DNA from: Exiguobacterium sp018617385 | GTDB lineage: Bacteria; Bacillota; Bacilli; Exiguobacteriales; Exiguobacteriaceae | Direction: 5' to 3' | Assembly (NCBI RefSeq): GCF_018617385.1 | Contig: NZ_JACSKA010000001.1 | Location: 496,001 to 560,000 of the forward strand | DNA length: 64,000 nt | Part shown: positions 33,363 to 41,947 of the stretch, in pieces | Position numbering within the stretch: the first letter of the stretch is position 1 | Layout: each line of letters opens with the position of its first letter | Made by a program: the position numbers and the translations under genes | Notes under the pieces: model-generated | Databases searched by the model: none | What the model was told of the DNA's origin: nothing | Seen by the model: the letters and a program-made list of their open reading frames with translations, nothing else

Positions 33363-34482
33363 GGCGCTTCACTCCTTTCGAGAGAATGTAGCTGAATGCG
33401 ATCAAGACAAGGAGATGAATCCCGAGCAATCCGAGGCTTTGCCAATACAGATTCATGTCCCCTTCCCGCAGGAGGACGGCTAGCATTCCGTCCCGCATGA
33501 AAATCGGCATGAACACGTAAGCGGCCCACGGCGCGTAGTTCAGCGTCACTTGGTCAAAACCGGGGACGTAGCCACCGGATAGAATCATGAGGATGGCGAC
33601 GAAGCCGTTGACGATCGCATCCTTTGTCGTCGCGCTCAACTTCGGCAAGTTGACGATCAGGAATCCGATGGCGACCCCGTACGCGGTCAAGGCGAGCCAA
33701 GACAGGATCAGATAGCCGAACTGCACGTTCGCCAAGTCGAATGTGCGATAGACGAAGTGACTGAACCAAAACAAGAGAATGAGTTGCAACAAGATGATGA
33801 CGTAGCGACTGAACGTCCGCGCGAGTCGATACTCGACCGTTCGGACGGGTGCCGCTTGGATGCGTAAATAGCTGCCTGTGTTCGGCTGTTCTTCACGCGC
33901 CATCGCCGTGATATAAAATGACCCGAATAATGCCGTCATGATCGAGATGGTGACGGTGAAATATTCGAGCGACGTCGGGGTGCGTCCCGCCAAGTCGACA
34001 CTTTCCGTATCGAGCCACGCCTCATTCTCGTAAGGAGCCGACACGCCTGCTTCGGCGAGCGTGATCTGTTGATTGGCGATCGCCGTATACTGACCGAGGA
34101 TGGCATCGAGGACGTCGAACTCGACCGTCGTCGGTTCCTCATAGAAGAGTGTGATGTCAGGTCCGTCGAGTTGCAGTATGACGTCGGCATCGCCATCGTT
34201 CACACCTTGTTCGGCAGATGGGAGGTCAGCGTATGGAACGAGTCGGATGAAAGCTTGAATGTCTTCTTCTTTTAAAAAGGTCTCGAGTGGCTCGCGATAC
34301 TGGTCGGTCGACGATTCGACGTAGGCGACATTCGTGACCGGCAGTTTGAACGTGTCACTGAAGACGGCCGACAGCATCGTCCCCAGTCCGAAGATGAGGA
34401 TGAGCGGAAAGATGAGCATCCAAAAGAGGGTGGCGCGGTCCCGTAGTCGCTGTTTCACATCATATTTGATGAAGGTCCACAT
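33349..34482 (-). CDS. ABC-2 type transporter permease
   Basis: The 377-residue subunit shares the layout of its neighbour: one N-terminal helix (LFWMLIFPLILIFGLGTML), an external domain to about residue 175, then helices (FTVTISIMTALFGSFYI, IILLQLILLFWFSHFV, and others). AGGAGGG precedes the ATG and the gene starts ten bases after the ATPase stop. Two different permeases point to a heterodimeric membrane channel. Cargo unknown. Confidence 0.85.
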   Translation of the reverse strand: MWTFIKYDVKQRLRDRATLFWMLIFPLILIFGLGTMLSAVFSDTFKLPVTNVAYVESSTDQYREPLETFLKEEDIQAFIRLVPYADLPSAEQGVNDGDADVILQLDGPDITLFYEEPTTVEFDVLDAILGQYTAIANQQITLAEAGVSAPYENEAWLDTESVDLAGRTPTSLEYFTVTISIMTALFGSFYITAMAREEQPNTGSYLRIQAAPVRTVEYRLARTFSRYVIILLQLILLFWFSHFVYRTFDLANVQFGYLILSWLALTAYGVAIGFLIVNLPKLSATTKDAIVNGFVAILMILSGGYVPGFDQVTLNYAPWAAYVFMPIFMRDGMLAVLLREGDMNLYWQSLGLLGIHLLVLIAFSYILSKGVKRHGTH

Positions 34483-34492
34483 GACGACCCTC

Positions 34493-35425
34493 CTATTCCC
34501 GAAGCGTCTTCCCCGTCAATGCCAAAAAGACGGTATTGAGGGAAGGGCGGTCGACCGTGATAGAGGTGAAGTGGACATGTTCTTGATGGAGCGTCTCAAG
34601 GAGCGGGGCGAGCGGCGTGTCCTTGTCTAACGACACCTCGATGTACGGCTCTTCATACTCCACTTTTTGAACGTGGTCGAGTGCATCGAGTCGTTCGAGC
34701 AAATTTGGCGTGAGCGCATCGACTTTGATCCGGGCCGTCTCGAGCGTCATGACACGGTCTTTCAGCTCGTCCTGCGTCCCTTCGGCGATGATCTTTCCTT
34801 CATCGACGATGGCGATCCGGTCGCAGAGGAGTTCGACTTCTTCCATATAATGTGACGTGTAGATGATGGTGGCACCGCGGCGGTTCAGTTCGCGGATGTT
34901 CTCTAGAATGGTATTTCGCGACTGCGGATCGATGGCGACGGTCGGTTCATCCATGAAGATGAGTTCGGGTTCATGGACGATACCGCAGGCGATATTGAGG
35001 CGACGAAGGAGACCACCGGACAGTTCGGGCGGGCGTTTCTTTTGATGGGCATCGAGTTCGACGAAGTGGAGCGCGGCCTCGGTCTTTTGTTTCGCTTCTT
35101 TCGGGCTGAATCCATACAGTTCCGCAAAAAATTGAATGTTCTCATAGACGGTCAGCTGGTCATAGACGGAGACGTGTTGCGGCACGATCCCGACACGGCG
35201 TTTGATGGCTAGTTCGTCCTTTGGCATCGGTTTGCCGAAAATGTGGATCGAACCGGAGTCCGCCTCGTACAGATTCAACATGACCGAAATGGCGGTCGTC
35301 TTCCCGGCACCATTCGGTCCGAGCAACCCGAACAGTTCACCTGCTTCCACGTTCAGACTGAGGTCGTTCAAGGCGATCGTATCCCCGAACCGTTTCGTGA
35401 CATGGTCGAGCGAGATAATGGACAT
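34493..35425 (-). CDS. ABC transporter ATP-binding protein
   Basis: The 310-residue ATPase has Walker A GPNGAGKTT (about residues 35-43), signature LSGGLLRRLNIA, Walker B LIFMDEPTVAID and a switch His in YTSHYMEEVE; after residue 220 comes the C-terminal extension seen in DrrA/CcmA-type exporter ATPases. It is first in the operon, followed by two ABC-2 permeases. AAGGAG lies seven bases before ATG. The cargo of the exporter is not evident from sequence. Confidence 0.92.
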   Translation of the reverse strand: MSIISLDHVTKRFGDTIALNDLSLNVEAGELFGLLGPNGAGKTTAISVMLNLYEADSGSIHIFGKPMPKDELAIKRRVGIVPQHVSVYDQLTVYENIQFFAELYGFSPKEAKQKTEAALHFVELDAHQKKRPPELSGGLLRRLNIACGIVHEPELIFMDEPTVAIDPQSRNTILENIRELNRRGATIIYTSHYMEEVELLCDRIAIVDEGKIIAEGTQDELKDRVMTLETARIKVDALTPNLLERLDALDHVQKVEYEEPYIEVSLDKDTPLAPLLETLHQEHVHFTSITVDRPSLNTVFLALTGKTLRE

Positions 35426-35569
35426 CGTGATACTCCTTTCGCATATGAAATATTCCTCGTTCTACACAAAGGTGTTCGAGGATTGTCACGAATATACCTG
35501 TCCGGAACCCTCGAAATGTGCAATAATCTAATTATTCAGATAATTATGGTGTCGAAATGAGGGATTTGG

Positions 35570-35968
35570 ATGAAGGGATGGCAATTCAACAAACAAGAGG
35601 GGGCGTTGTTCCCAGACGAAATCGTGCTTTCTGCGTTTTGCACAGTCGAACCGAAACGAATGGATTCGACGCTCCCGTTCTATTATGATGAGTCGATTTT
35701 TCGCTTCACGAATAAGCATGGAGAGACGTTCTACTTTAAAATATCACCGAGCTATCACGAGTTTGAGATCAATATTAAAGATCGGGACGGGGAGCTCGTA
35801 TATTATCAACTGCTTCGCACCGTCAGCAAGGTCGAGATTTTAGAAGACCGACGAGACCATGCAGAGTTGTTGATCGTCCTCGCTGAAGATCGAAAGCGGA
35901 CCGTGACGTCAATCGAATTGACCGTCCGACCGCGTTTTCGTGTGCTCGTGAAAGAGCATGAGATATAG
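35570..35968 (+). CDS. protein of unknown function (132 aa)
   Basis: I do not recognise this protein. It is soluble and beta-rich in appearance, with alternating hydrophobic and charged residues (RFTNKHGETFYFKISPSY, EFEINIKDRDGELVYYQLL), and no cysteine or catalytic motif stands out. GAGGGA lies six bases before the ATG and a good terminator follows, so it is probably a real, singly transcribed gene. It is divergent from the ABC exporter operon; a small dyad (ATCT...AGAT) sits in the shared leader. No function can be given. Confidence 0.7.
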   Translation: MKGWQFNKQEGALFPDEIVLSAFCTVEPKRMDSTLPFYYDESIFRFTNKHGETFYFKISPSYHEFEINIKDRDGELVYYQLLRTVSKVEILEDRRDHAELLIVLAEDRKRTVTSIELTVRPRFRVLVKEHEI

Positions 35969-35984
35969 GAGTGTCAGGTTCAAG

Positions 35985-36007
35985 AGCGGATGCAAATCCG
36001 CTTTTTG
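35985..36007 (+). terminator. terminator of the 132-aa gene
   Basis: AGCGGAT / ATCCGCT with a 4-base loop is followed by TTTTTG. Confidence 0.85.
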
Positions 36008-36017
36008 TTTTGCCGAA

Positions 36018-36044
36018 CAAAAAGACAGCCACGACGTGACTGTC
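36018..36044 (-). terminator. terminator of the CAP-domain gene
   Basis: On the minus strand GACAG-CACG pairs with CGTG-CTGTC (one mismatch) before TTTTTG. Confidence 0.82.
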
Positions 36045-36054
36045 CCTTCAGCGG

Positions 36055-36954
36055 TTATTTCGTCAAAAAGATTTGGACATGGATGGTCGACCCTTGGGCA
36101 TCGGTCGCTTTGCCGATCCCGAGATGCGTATAATTCGCATTCAAGATGTTCGCGCGATGACCGCTACTGTTCATCCAGGCATCGACCGCCCGGACCGGGT
36201 CGCTCGATCCTTTATAGATGTTCTCTCCCCAGCCCCGATACGAGACACCGTAAGCGTCTAACGTGTCCCCGGGTGTACCGTTCTCCTTGAGCGTGTGCGA
36301 GAATTGCCCCGTACGCGCCATCTCATCGGCACGGACTTGAGCGACACGGTTCGCCTCACTCGAAGCGGCGAGAAGAGAGAGGCCGGCAGCATCTCGTTCT
36401 TTGTTCGTCTCGGTCAACACATTGACGGGCGACGTGAAGCTGACATGGTTGGCGAGGATGTACCCGGTGTATGAACCGTAACGCACCTTATACCATCGCG
36501 ATGTGCCGGTATAGCGATATGACACGGTCTCGAGTTCGGTGCCTTGCCGGACGAACTTGACATTTGATGAGGTCGTGAGCGGACGGGATTTCAAATAAAC
36601 GCTCGACGGCTTGACGTACGTCGGTTTCGTGAACTTCACCTCAGCAGTGGACAAGCGAACATACTTGGCGGGCAGATAAGCGTAACCGCTGCCCCATTGG
36701 ATCTTATACCAACGCACGCCGTCCAACTGGAACGATGTCCGGACACGCATCGAACCGTCTCGTGGGATGAGCGCAAGTCGTTTCGCGCTCAAAGAAGGCG
36801 ATTGCCGGACGTTGAGCTGACTGATGTTCGTCACGTAACCGGTCGTATTGATTGATGTCTCGTAATAGGCTTGGACAGGGCTAATAGAGAGTGGTGATCC
36901 GATCACACCGAGTGTCAGAATGATGGTGAGTAGTAGAGAGAGATGCTTCTTCAA
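36055..36954 (-). CDS. secreted protein with two SH3b-like domains and a CAP domain
   Basis: A signal peptide (1-29, cut after VQA) is followed by two bacterial SH3-like segments (about 38-100, LNVRQSPSLSAKRLALI; and 110-172, VYLKSRPLTTSS) and a C-terminal CAP/SCP domain (about 178-299) with NKERDAAGLSLL, SHTLKENGTP, GENIYKGSSDP and HRANILNANYTHLGIG. SH3b domains bind peptidoglycan; the CAP domain resembles YkwD/SafA-type secreted proteins of unsettled activity. The start is TTG 36954 with AAAGGAG nine bases upstream. It is the first of three neighbouring minus-strand envelope genes, each with its own terminator. Confidence 0.87.
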   Translation of the reverse strand: MKKHLSLLLTIILTLGVIGSPLSISPVQAYYETSINTTGYVTNISQLNVRQSPSLSAKRLALIPRDGSMRVRTSFQLDGVRWYKIQWGSGYAYLPAKYVRLSTAEVKFTKPTYVKPSSVYLKSRPLTTSSNVKFVRQGTELETVSYRYTGTSRWYKVRYGSYTGYILANHVSFTSPVNVLTETNKERDAAGLSLLAASSEANRVAQVRADEMARTGQFSHTLKENGTPGDTLDAYGVSYRGWGENIYKGSSDPVRAVDAWMNSSGHRANILNANYTHLGIGKATDAQGSTIHVQIFLTK

Positions 36955-37028
36955 TGGAATCGACTCCTTTTGTGGGACTCCCTATATTCTATATTGTTTG
37001 GGTGATTTTTGGTTTTACCATTTCATTA

Positions 37029-37059
37029 CAAAAAGGATGGACTCTTCGTGAGCCCATCC
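37029..37059 (-). terminator. terminator of the namZ-like gene
   Basis: On the minus strand GGATGG-CTC pairs with GAG-CCATCC (one mismatch) around a 5-base loop, then TTTTTG. Confidence 0.87.
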
Positions 37060-37064
37060 TCGCT

Positions 37065-38300
37065 TCATTTATACAGCAAATACTCTTTTCGAATCGGGAG
37101 GAAGGCGTCCCGCTCGTCCTCGATTTTCGTCAGGATGTCTTCAAGCGGAGCGCCCTCGAGAATCATGTCTTTCACGTAGGCGTTTCCTGTCAGTTTCGTG
37201 ATGAAGTCGTTCGCTAAAAATTCGAAGTCGTCCGGATACATGTCATGAGCCGTTTGAATCATCGCAATCCCGGTTCGCGTCGATTCGAATCGAACCGGGT
37301 CGGTGACATACACCTCAACCCCGTGCGTCAGTTTGCCCGCATGCTTGGAGAACGTCGGAGTGAACGAGGCGGCCCGGAAGGCGACACCCGGCAAGTCGAG
37401 CCCATTCAGCTCATTCGCATAGTCATGCGCTTTTATATACGGCGCGCCGATCAGCTGAAACGGTTTCGTAGTCCCGCGACCCTCGGATAGGTTCGTCCCT
37501 TCAAACAATCCGGTCGCAGGGTAGACGTTGACCGTGTCGGTCGTCGGCATGTTCGGGGACGGCATGACGAACGGGAGGCCCGTGTCCTCATACATCATCG
37601 AACGTTTCCATCCTTTCATTTTGACGACTTCGAGGTCGGCTTGAATCTGATACTCAGTGTTGAACAGTTGCGCGAGTTCTCCGACGGTCATCCCATGCTT
37701 TAATGGAATCGGATAGAGACCGATGAAGCTAGAGTAGTCCGGGTCGAGCACCGGACCGTCGACGCGAAGCCCACCTTGTGGGTTCGGACGGTCGAGGACG
37801 ACAAACGGAATCCCGTTCTCGGCAGCGGCTTCCATCGCATACGCCATCGTATAGATATACGTATAGTAGCGTGTCCCGACATCCTGGATGTCAAAGACGA
37901 GCACGTCGACATCTTGTAGCATCTCAGCCGTCGGTTTCTTCGTGGCACCATATAGACTGTATACGGGCAATCCCGTCACGTCATCGATGTAGGAGCTGAC
38001 GGTCGACCCGGCTTGGGCGTCTCCTCGAACGCCGTGTTCCGGTCCGTACAGTGCCGTCAATTCGAAGTCATCGGACTGGTCGAACAGGTCGACGATGCTC
38101 GTTCTCTCCGCGTTGATCCCGGTCGGATTCGTGATCAGTCCGACCCGTTTTCCTTTCAAGATTTCCGGGTTTTCCATCAACCGGTCGACCCCGAGTTCGA
38201 CCTTTGGTTTTTTCGGTTCAGACTTCGCATCGGCATCCAACCAGACGATGGAAGTCGTGAGGATCGTCAACGCGGCCATACCGCCCATCCATTTTTTCAT
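37065..38300 (-). CDS. namZ: NamZ-like (DUF1343) exo-beta-N-acetylmuramidase, secreted
   Basis: The 411-residue protein has a signal peptide (to about residue 26) and a DUF1343 domain: VGLITNPTGIN, LYGPEHGVRGDAQAG (the conserved E-H-G motif), FDIQDVGTRYYTYIYT, RPNPQGG, and TNLSEGRGTTKPF. DUF1343 proteins include B. subtilis NamZ (YbbC), which removes N-acetylmuramic acid from peptidoglycan ends during wall recycling. In B. subtilis it lies with nagZ and amiE; neither is here. ATG 38300 is chosen with AAGGAGG eight bases upstream; the earlier start at 38336 falls inside a cre box. A cre box in the leader suggests catabolite control. Confidence 0.87.
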   Translation of the reverse strand: MKKWMGGMAALTILTTSIVWLDADAKSEPKKPKVELGVDRLMENPEILKGKRVGLITNPTGINAERTSIVDLFDQSDDFELTALYGPEHGVRGDAQAGSTVSSYIDDVTGLPVYSLYGATKKPTAEMLQDVDVLVFDIQDVGTRYYTYIYTMAYAMEAAAENGIPFVVLDRPNPQGGLRVDGPVLDPDYSSFIGLYPIPLKHGMTVGELAQLFNTEYQIQADLEVVKMKGWKRSMMYEDTGLPFVMPSPNMPTTDTVNVYPATGLFEGTNLSEGRGTTKPFQLIGAPYIKAHDYANELNGLDLPGVAFRAASFTPTFSKHAGKLTHGVEVYVTDPVRFESTRTGIAMIQTAHDMYPDDFEFLANDFITKLTGNAYVKDMILEGAPLEDILTKIEDERDAFLPIRKEYLLYK

Positions 38301-38322
38301 CAGAAGTTCCTCCTTCGATTTA

Positions 38323-38336
38323 TGTAAGCGCTTCAA
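38323..38336 (-). promoter_or_regulatory. cre box in the namZ leader
   Basis: TGTAAGCGCTTCAA matches 12 of 14 positions of the cre consensus. It lies just downstream of the predicted transcription start, where CcpA would act as a roadblock. Confidence 0.62.
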
Positions 38337-38348
38337 TTTCTTAAAATG

Positions 38349-38376
38349 AGTGTACCATTAAGAAATTAAATTTCAA
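38349..38376 (-). promoter_or_regulatory. namZ promoter
   Basis: Minus-strand TTGAAA and TACACT are 16 bases apart, about 50 bases before the namZ start and directly before the cre box. Confidence 0.55.
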
Positions 38377-38439
38377 TATTTGTTAATAAAAATAGGAATT
38401 TATATTTCTGTATTTCGTACTATTCTCCTAATCGCACAC

Positions 38440-38470
38440 AAAAAACGTGCCCTTCCATGAAAGGCACGTT
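38440..38470 (-). terminator. terminator of the C39-like peptidase gene
   Basis: AACGTGCC(T)TT pairs with AAGGCACGTT (single bulge) and is followed by a six-T run on the minus strand. Confidence 0.87.
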
Positions 38471-38479
38471 CCTTCTTAC

Positions 38480-40237
38480 TTATCTGACCGCGAGCGCTTT
38501 CCATCCTGTCGCGCTCATGACGGCGCTCACTTTTGATTTCGGGATGACCAAGCGTCCACGATATGGGTCGTTGATATACAAGTTTGATTTGTCATATCCG
38601 GTCGCCAACATGACGTGATAGTTGACGTAGCCGGTGAACTTCTTGTTCGAAGCGGTGTACCAGTTGAAGTAGCCGTACGGTTTGTTGAAGTCAACGCTCG
38701 CCCAGACGATGACCGGGTTACCCATCGACAGTTCGCGCTCGATCGAGCCGAGGCCTTGGTTAGACAAGTCTTTCACGGGACGATATTTGCTGGCGAATCC
38801 GATCATACCTTTCGGATAGATCCCGTAGTTCTTATACTTGCCGAGCGTCCCTTTCGGATCTCCTGTGAACATGACGTTCGGGTCGACCCAGCGATAGAGA
38901 CGGTTCTCATAACGTGCGTTCCACATGCTCTTTGGCATCTCGTTATATAAGGTCGAGGCGCTGACGGCACGACCTTTCTCTTCAAGCGCCATCTTGAGGG
39001 AGAAGAACTCACAGCCGGACGGATAGCCCATTGGGAACTGACGATAGAGTGGGACGCTCATCTTATAGATGGACAGTGCCTGAGAATAGGCGCCCCGCGC
39101 ATCGAACGAGGCATTGCCGACACGACGGTTTTGATACATCTTTCCATACGTGTCAAAGTAATACCACTTGCCGTCGATGGCTTGCCAATCCGTCTTCTTC
39201 GTCAACGCGGGAGCGTAATACTCGTACTGGGTCGTATATTTCCATCCTTTCTCGGGGACACCCGTCGAGTGGAAATGATACGTCTTCCCATCCAATCGGA
39301 ATTTCCCTTGTAGCCGGTATCCGTAGGTCGGGTGGAATCCGACCTTCTTCCCATCGACCGTTTGGAACCCATACTCGCGTCGTCCGTATGAGTCGAATGA
39401 ATAGACACGTGCATTTAGTTTATGGACACCTTCTAACCGGTACCCGTACGTCGGATGGAATCCATACATGACACCATCGATTCGCTGAAGTCCATACTTG
39501 CGGTCGCCGTATTTTCCGAACAAATAGTGTCGATTGTTGATGCGATAGAGTCCTTCGAGACGGTATCCGTAAGTGGGATGGAAACCGTACATCTTGTCAC
39601 CGATCCGGGCGAGTCCTTGGCGACGTACCCCGTCATCCCCGAAGTAATAGCGACGTGTGCCAATCGTCTGCCATCCGGTCGCCATCTTCCCTTGCTCCAT
39701 CAAATAATATTTCTTACCGTCGATCGTGTACATGCCGGTCCGAATGGTGCCGTCTGGGAAGAAATAATGCTTGGCGTCACCAATTTGTTGCCATCCTGAG
39801 AGACGTACCCCGTCCTCGTTGAAGTAATATTGCTTGCCGTCAATCGTCTGGAATCCGGTGACGGGTTGACCGGTCTCATCGTAATAGTAGACGAGACCAT
39901 CTCGTTCCTGCCAGCCGGTGAGCAGCTTCCCGTTCTCGTCAAACGTGTATGTCGTGCCGTCAATCGCGTAAGCACCCGTGATGAGTCGACCATCTGCATC
40001 AAAGTAATATGTAGCCCCTTCAATTTCTTGCCAACCTGTGAGGAGAGTGCCATCTTCATTCAGGTAGTATGTATGACCGTCAATTTCTTGCCATCCCGTC
40101 AATACCGTCCCGTCACTCGACGTATAGACGATGCCATTCTCCGTCTGTTGGAATGAACCTTCCGCATGTGTCAGAAGGGGAGAGGTAAGGAGGGTGCCGG
40201 CGATTAAACTAAATAGGGTAGTTGTCTTCCACTTCAT
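38480..40237 (-). CDS. secreted C39-like cysteine peptidase with about 15 wall-binding repeats
   Basis: From ATG 40237 the 585-residue protein has a signal peptide (to about 26), then some 15 aromatic, glycine-rich 20-residue repeats (pattern GWQ-x-I-x-G-x-x-YY-x-x-x-x-G) like choline- or glucan-binding modules to about residue 390, and a C-terminal C39_2 peptidase-like domain with Cys in YPSGCEFFSL, His in YVNYHVMLATG and Asp in YINDPYRG. The peptidase could cut a secreted peptide or wall protein; the repeats would bind it to the surface. GGGAGG lies nine bases before the ATG; an earlier start at 40261 lacks one. Confidence 0.87.
   Translation of the reverse strand: MKWKTTTLFSLIAGTLLTSPLLTHAEGSFQQTENGIVYTSSDGTVLTGWQEIDGHTYYLNEDGTLLTGWQEIEGATYYFDADGRLITGAYAIDGTTYTFDENGKLLTGWQERDGLVYYYDETGQPVTGFQTIDGKQYYFNEDGVRLSGWQQIGDAKHYFFPDGTIRTGMYTIDGKKYYLMEQGKMATGWQTIGTRRYYFGDDGVRRQGLARIGDKMYGFHPTYGYRLEGLYRINNRHYLFGKYGDRKYGLQRIDGVMYGFHPTYGYRLEGVHKLNARVYSFDSYGRREYGFQTVDGKKVGFHPTYGYRLQGKFRLDGKTYHFHSTGVPEKGWKYTTQYEYYAPALTKKTDWQAIDGKWYYFDTYGKMYQNRRVGNASFDARGAYSQALSIYKMSVPLYRQFPMGYPSGCEFFSLKMALEEKGRAVSASTLYNEMPKSMWNARYENRLYRWVDPNVMFTGDPKGTLGKYKNYGIYPKGMIGFASKYRPVKDLSNQGLGSIERELSMGNPVIVWASVDFNKPYGYFNWYTASNKKFTGYVNYHVMLATGYDKSNLYINDPYRGRLVIPKSKVSAVMSATGWKALAVR
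39110..40150 (-). repeat. wall-binding repeat array in the C39-like peptidase gene
   Basis: About 15 copies of a 20-21 codon unit. In the middle, pairs of units form a 42-residue higher-order repeat in which FHPTYGYRLEG recurs four times, separated by less similar units. Confidence 0.82.
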
Positions 40238-40276
40238 ATGAGTAAGCCTCCCGATTTTCAAAAAATGCTATATAAA

Positions 40277-40304
40277 ATAATATAACCATTTTTATCCAAG
40301 TGAA
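40277..40304 (-). promoter_or_regulatory. possible promoter of the C39-like gene
   Basis: Minus-strand TTCACT and TATTAT are 16 bases apart, about 40 bases before the start codon. Confidence 0.35.
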
Positions 40305-40340
40305 GATAGTGGCAAATGAATCATTTGAAAGGTCAGACGT

Positions 40341-41099
40341 TTACGCCGAATGGCTCATGAACCGAAGTCGTTTCGATGCCACGAAAAGGGAGAGGAGAAC
40401 GACAACGGTTCCCGTCACGAGTGGCCACACGAGATCCACTTCGGTCAGGAGCACCTGGCTCGATTGTGGACCGAGCATCCATGGCATCCAATCGAGGTCG
40501 ACCCAGCCGATGAGGAGCGACATGACGAAATGAAGACCGAGCGTCAAGACTACCGCAACGACACCGCTCTCAATCATCGCAGCGAGGAGAATGAAGATGG
40601 AGAGCTGAACGACAAAATGAAAGACAAGAAGTGCCGTCGAGACGAGAAATGCGGGTACATCAAACGCCTCGAAAAGAATGACCGTATAGTACGCCGCCGC
40701 TAGTTGGGCGAGTAAGAGACCACCGACCGTCAAGAGGACGTAATGGGCCCATTTGCTGACGACGATGCGAGACGTCGGAATCTGTAACGATTTGAGCCAG
40801 GCGAGCGTCCCGTTCGTCCGCTCATGACTGAACGTGTGCATCGCCGACAACAAGACGACGAGAAGTCCGATTTGACGAAGCTGTTCACTGACTGAAATCA
40901 ATACTTCTTCTGGTGTCGGCGTCGGGAGCTCGATGACGGCGCCGTCCGGTAAGTTGCCGCCGGAGGCGAGGATATCCGGTAAGAAATAGAGCGTGAGCGG
41001 TTGCATCGAGGCAAGGAGCATGAGAACGATTGGGATCCAGATGAGCCGCTTGTTCGACCATGCCTCTCGCCACTCCTGTTTGAAGATTGCGGTACGCAT
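40341..41099 (-). CDS. YxlG-like ABC-2 permease
   Basis: The 252-residue protein has six hydrophobic segments (first at about 16-36), the layout of ABC2_membrane_2 / YxlG permeases. Its ATG overlaps the ATPase stop by one base (TGATG), so the two are translationally coupled. In B. subtilis yxlG ends the sigY operon after yxlE and yxlF, and the same E-F-G order is seen here. Cargo unknown. Confidence 0.82.
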   Translation of the reverse strand: MRTAIFKQEWREAWSNKRLIWIPIVLMLLASMQPLTLYFLPDILASGGNLPDGAVIELPTPTPEEVLISVSEQLRQIGLLVVLLSAMHTFSHERTNGTLAWLKSLQIPTSRIVVSKWAHYVLLTVGGLLLAQLAAAYYTVILFEAFDVPAFLVSTALLVFHFVVQLSIFILLAAMIESGVVAVVLTLGLHFVMSLLIGWVDLDWMPWMLGPQSSQVLLTEVDLVWPLVTGTVVVLLSLFVASKRLRFMSHSA

Positions 41100-41947
41100 C
41101 AGGCGTTCACCTCCAAGAATAGGGACTCGAGTGACGGATGGCCGACGTGTAGCGATTGGATGGTGACGTTCCGTTCCAGGACACGCCGCAAAATCGCCCG
41201 TTCGGCGAGATTCCGGTCCGTTGACTCAAACGTCCACGTGGAACCCCGTTTCGTTGTCCGGGCCACGCCTTCTAACTGTGCCCAGTCTGCTTCACTCGTC
41301 TGATCATCAAAGAGACGCAACTCGATGGTCGACTTCGAACCGAGTAGGTCGGTCACGGTCCCTTCCATAAGCAATTTGCCTTGGCGAAGCAAGAGCACCC
41401 AGTCGCTCGCCTCTTCAGCATCCGGCAGGACGTGCGTCGAGTACAGGATCATCCGCTCTCGTTTCAAGTCACTCAACAAATCAAGCACTTCGCGTCGACC
41501 GCGTGGGTCGAGTGCGGAGACGGGTTCATCGAGTAACAAGAGTTCCGGGTCATGTACGAGCGCTTGGGCAATCCCGAGGCGCTGGCGCATCCCGCCCGAT
41601 AAGTTCGTTGCCGGACGGTCGACCGGTTCGAGCCCGACCCGTTTCAATAGTTGGATCGGATCGACATGTTTGGTCCCCGTCAATTCAGCGGCATACCGAA
41701 TCGTTTCGACGGGTGTCAACGATGGATAGAGGGCCGGGCGCTGAGGCAAATAGCCGATCCGAATGCGTTCATGTCCACTCATGTCGCCGCTTGTCGGGTG
41801 GGTGACGCGGGCGAGCAAGTTCAAAAGCGTCGTCTTCCCGGCACCGTTTTCCCCAAGGAGGGACGTGCAGCCCGGTCGTAATTCGAAACTGACATCATCG
41901 AGCGCCGTGAAGGAGCCGAATTTTTTCGTTACATGTGTGACCTTCAT
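41099..41947 (-). CDS. YxlF-like ABC transporter ATP-binding protein
   Basis: The 282-residue ATPase, read from MKVTHVTKKFGSF, has Walker A GENGAGKTT, signature LSGGMRQRLGIAQ, Walker B LLLLDEPVSALDP and switch His in YSTHVLPDAEE, with a C-terminal extension of exporter type. I chose the Met at 41947, which overlaps the preceding stop (ATGA); a longer reading from 42025 would run through the upstream gene. It is the middle gene of a PLDc_N/ATPase/permease trio like B. subtilis yxlEFG. Confidence 0.87.
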   Translation of the reverse strand: MKVTHVTKKFGSFTALDDVSFELRPGCTSLLGENGAGKTTLLNLLARVTHPTSGDMSGHERIRIGYLPQRPALYPSLTPVETIRYAAELTGTKHVDPIQLLKRVGLEPVDRPATNLSGGMRQRLGIAQALVHDPELLLLDEPVSALDPRGRREVLDLLSDLKRERMILYSTHVLPDAEEASDWVLLLRQGKLLMEGTVTDLLGSKSTIELRLFDDQTSEADWAQLEGVARTTKRGSTWTFESTDRNLAERAILRRVLERNVTIQSLHVGHPSLESLFLEVNA

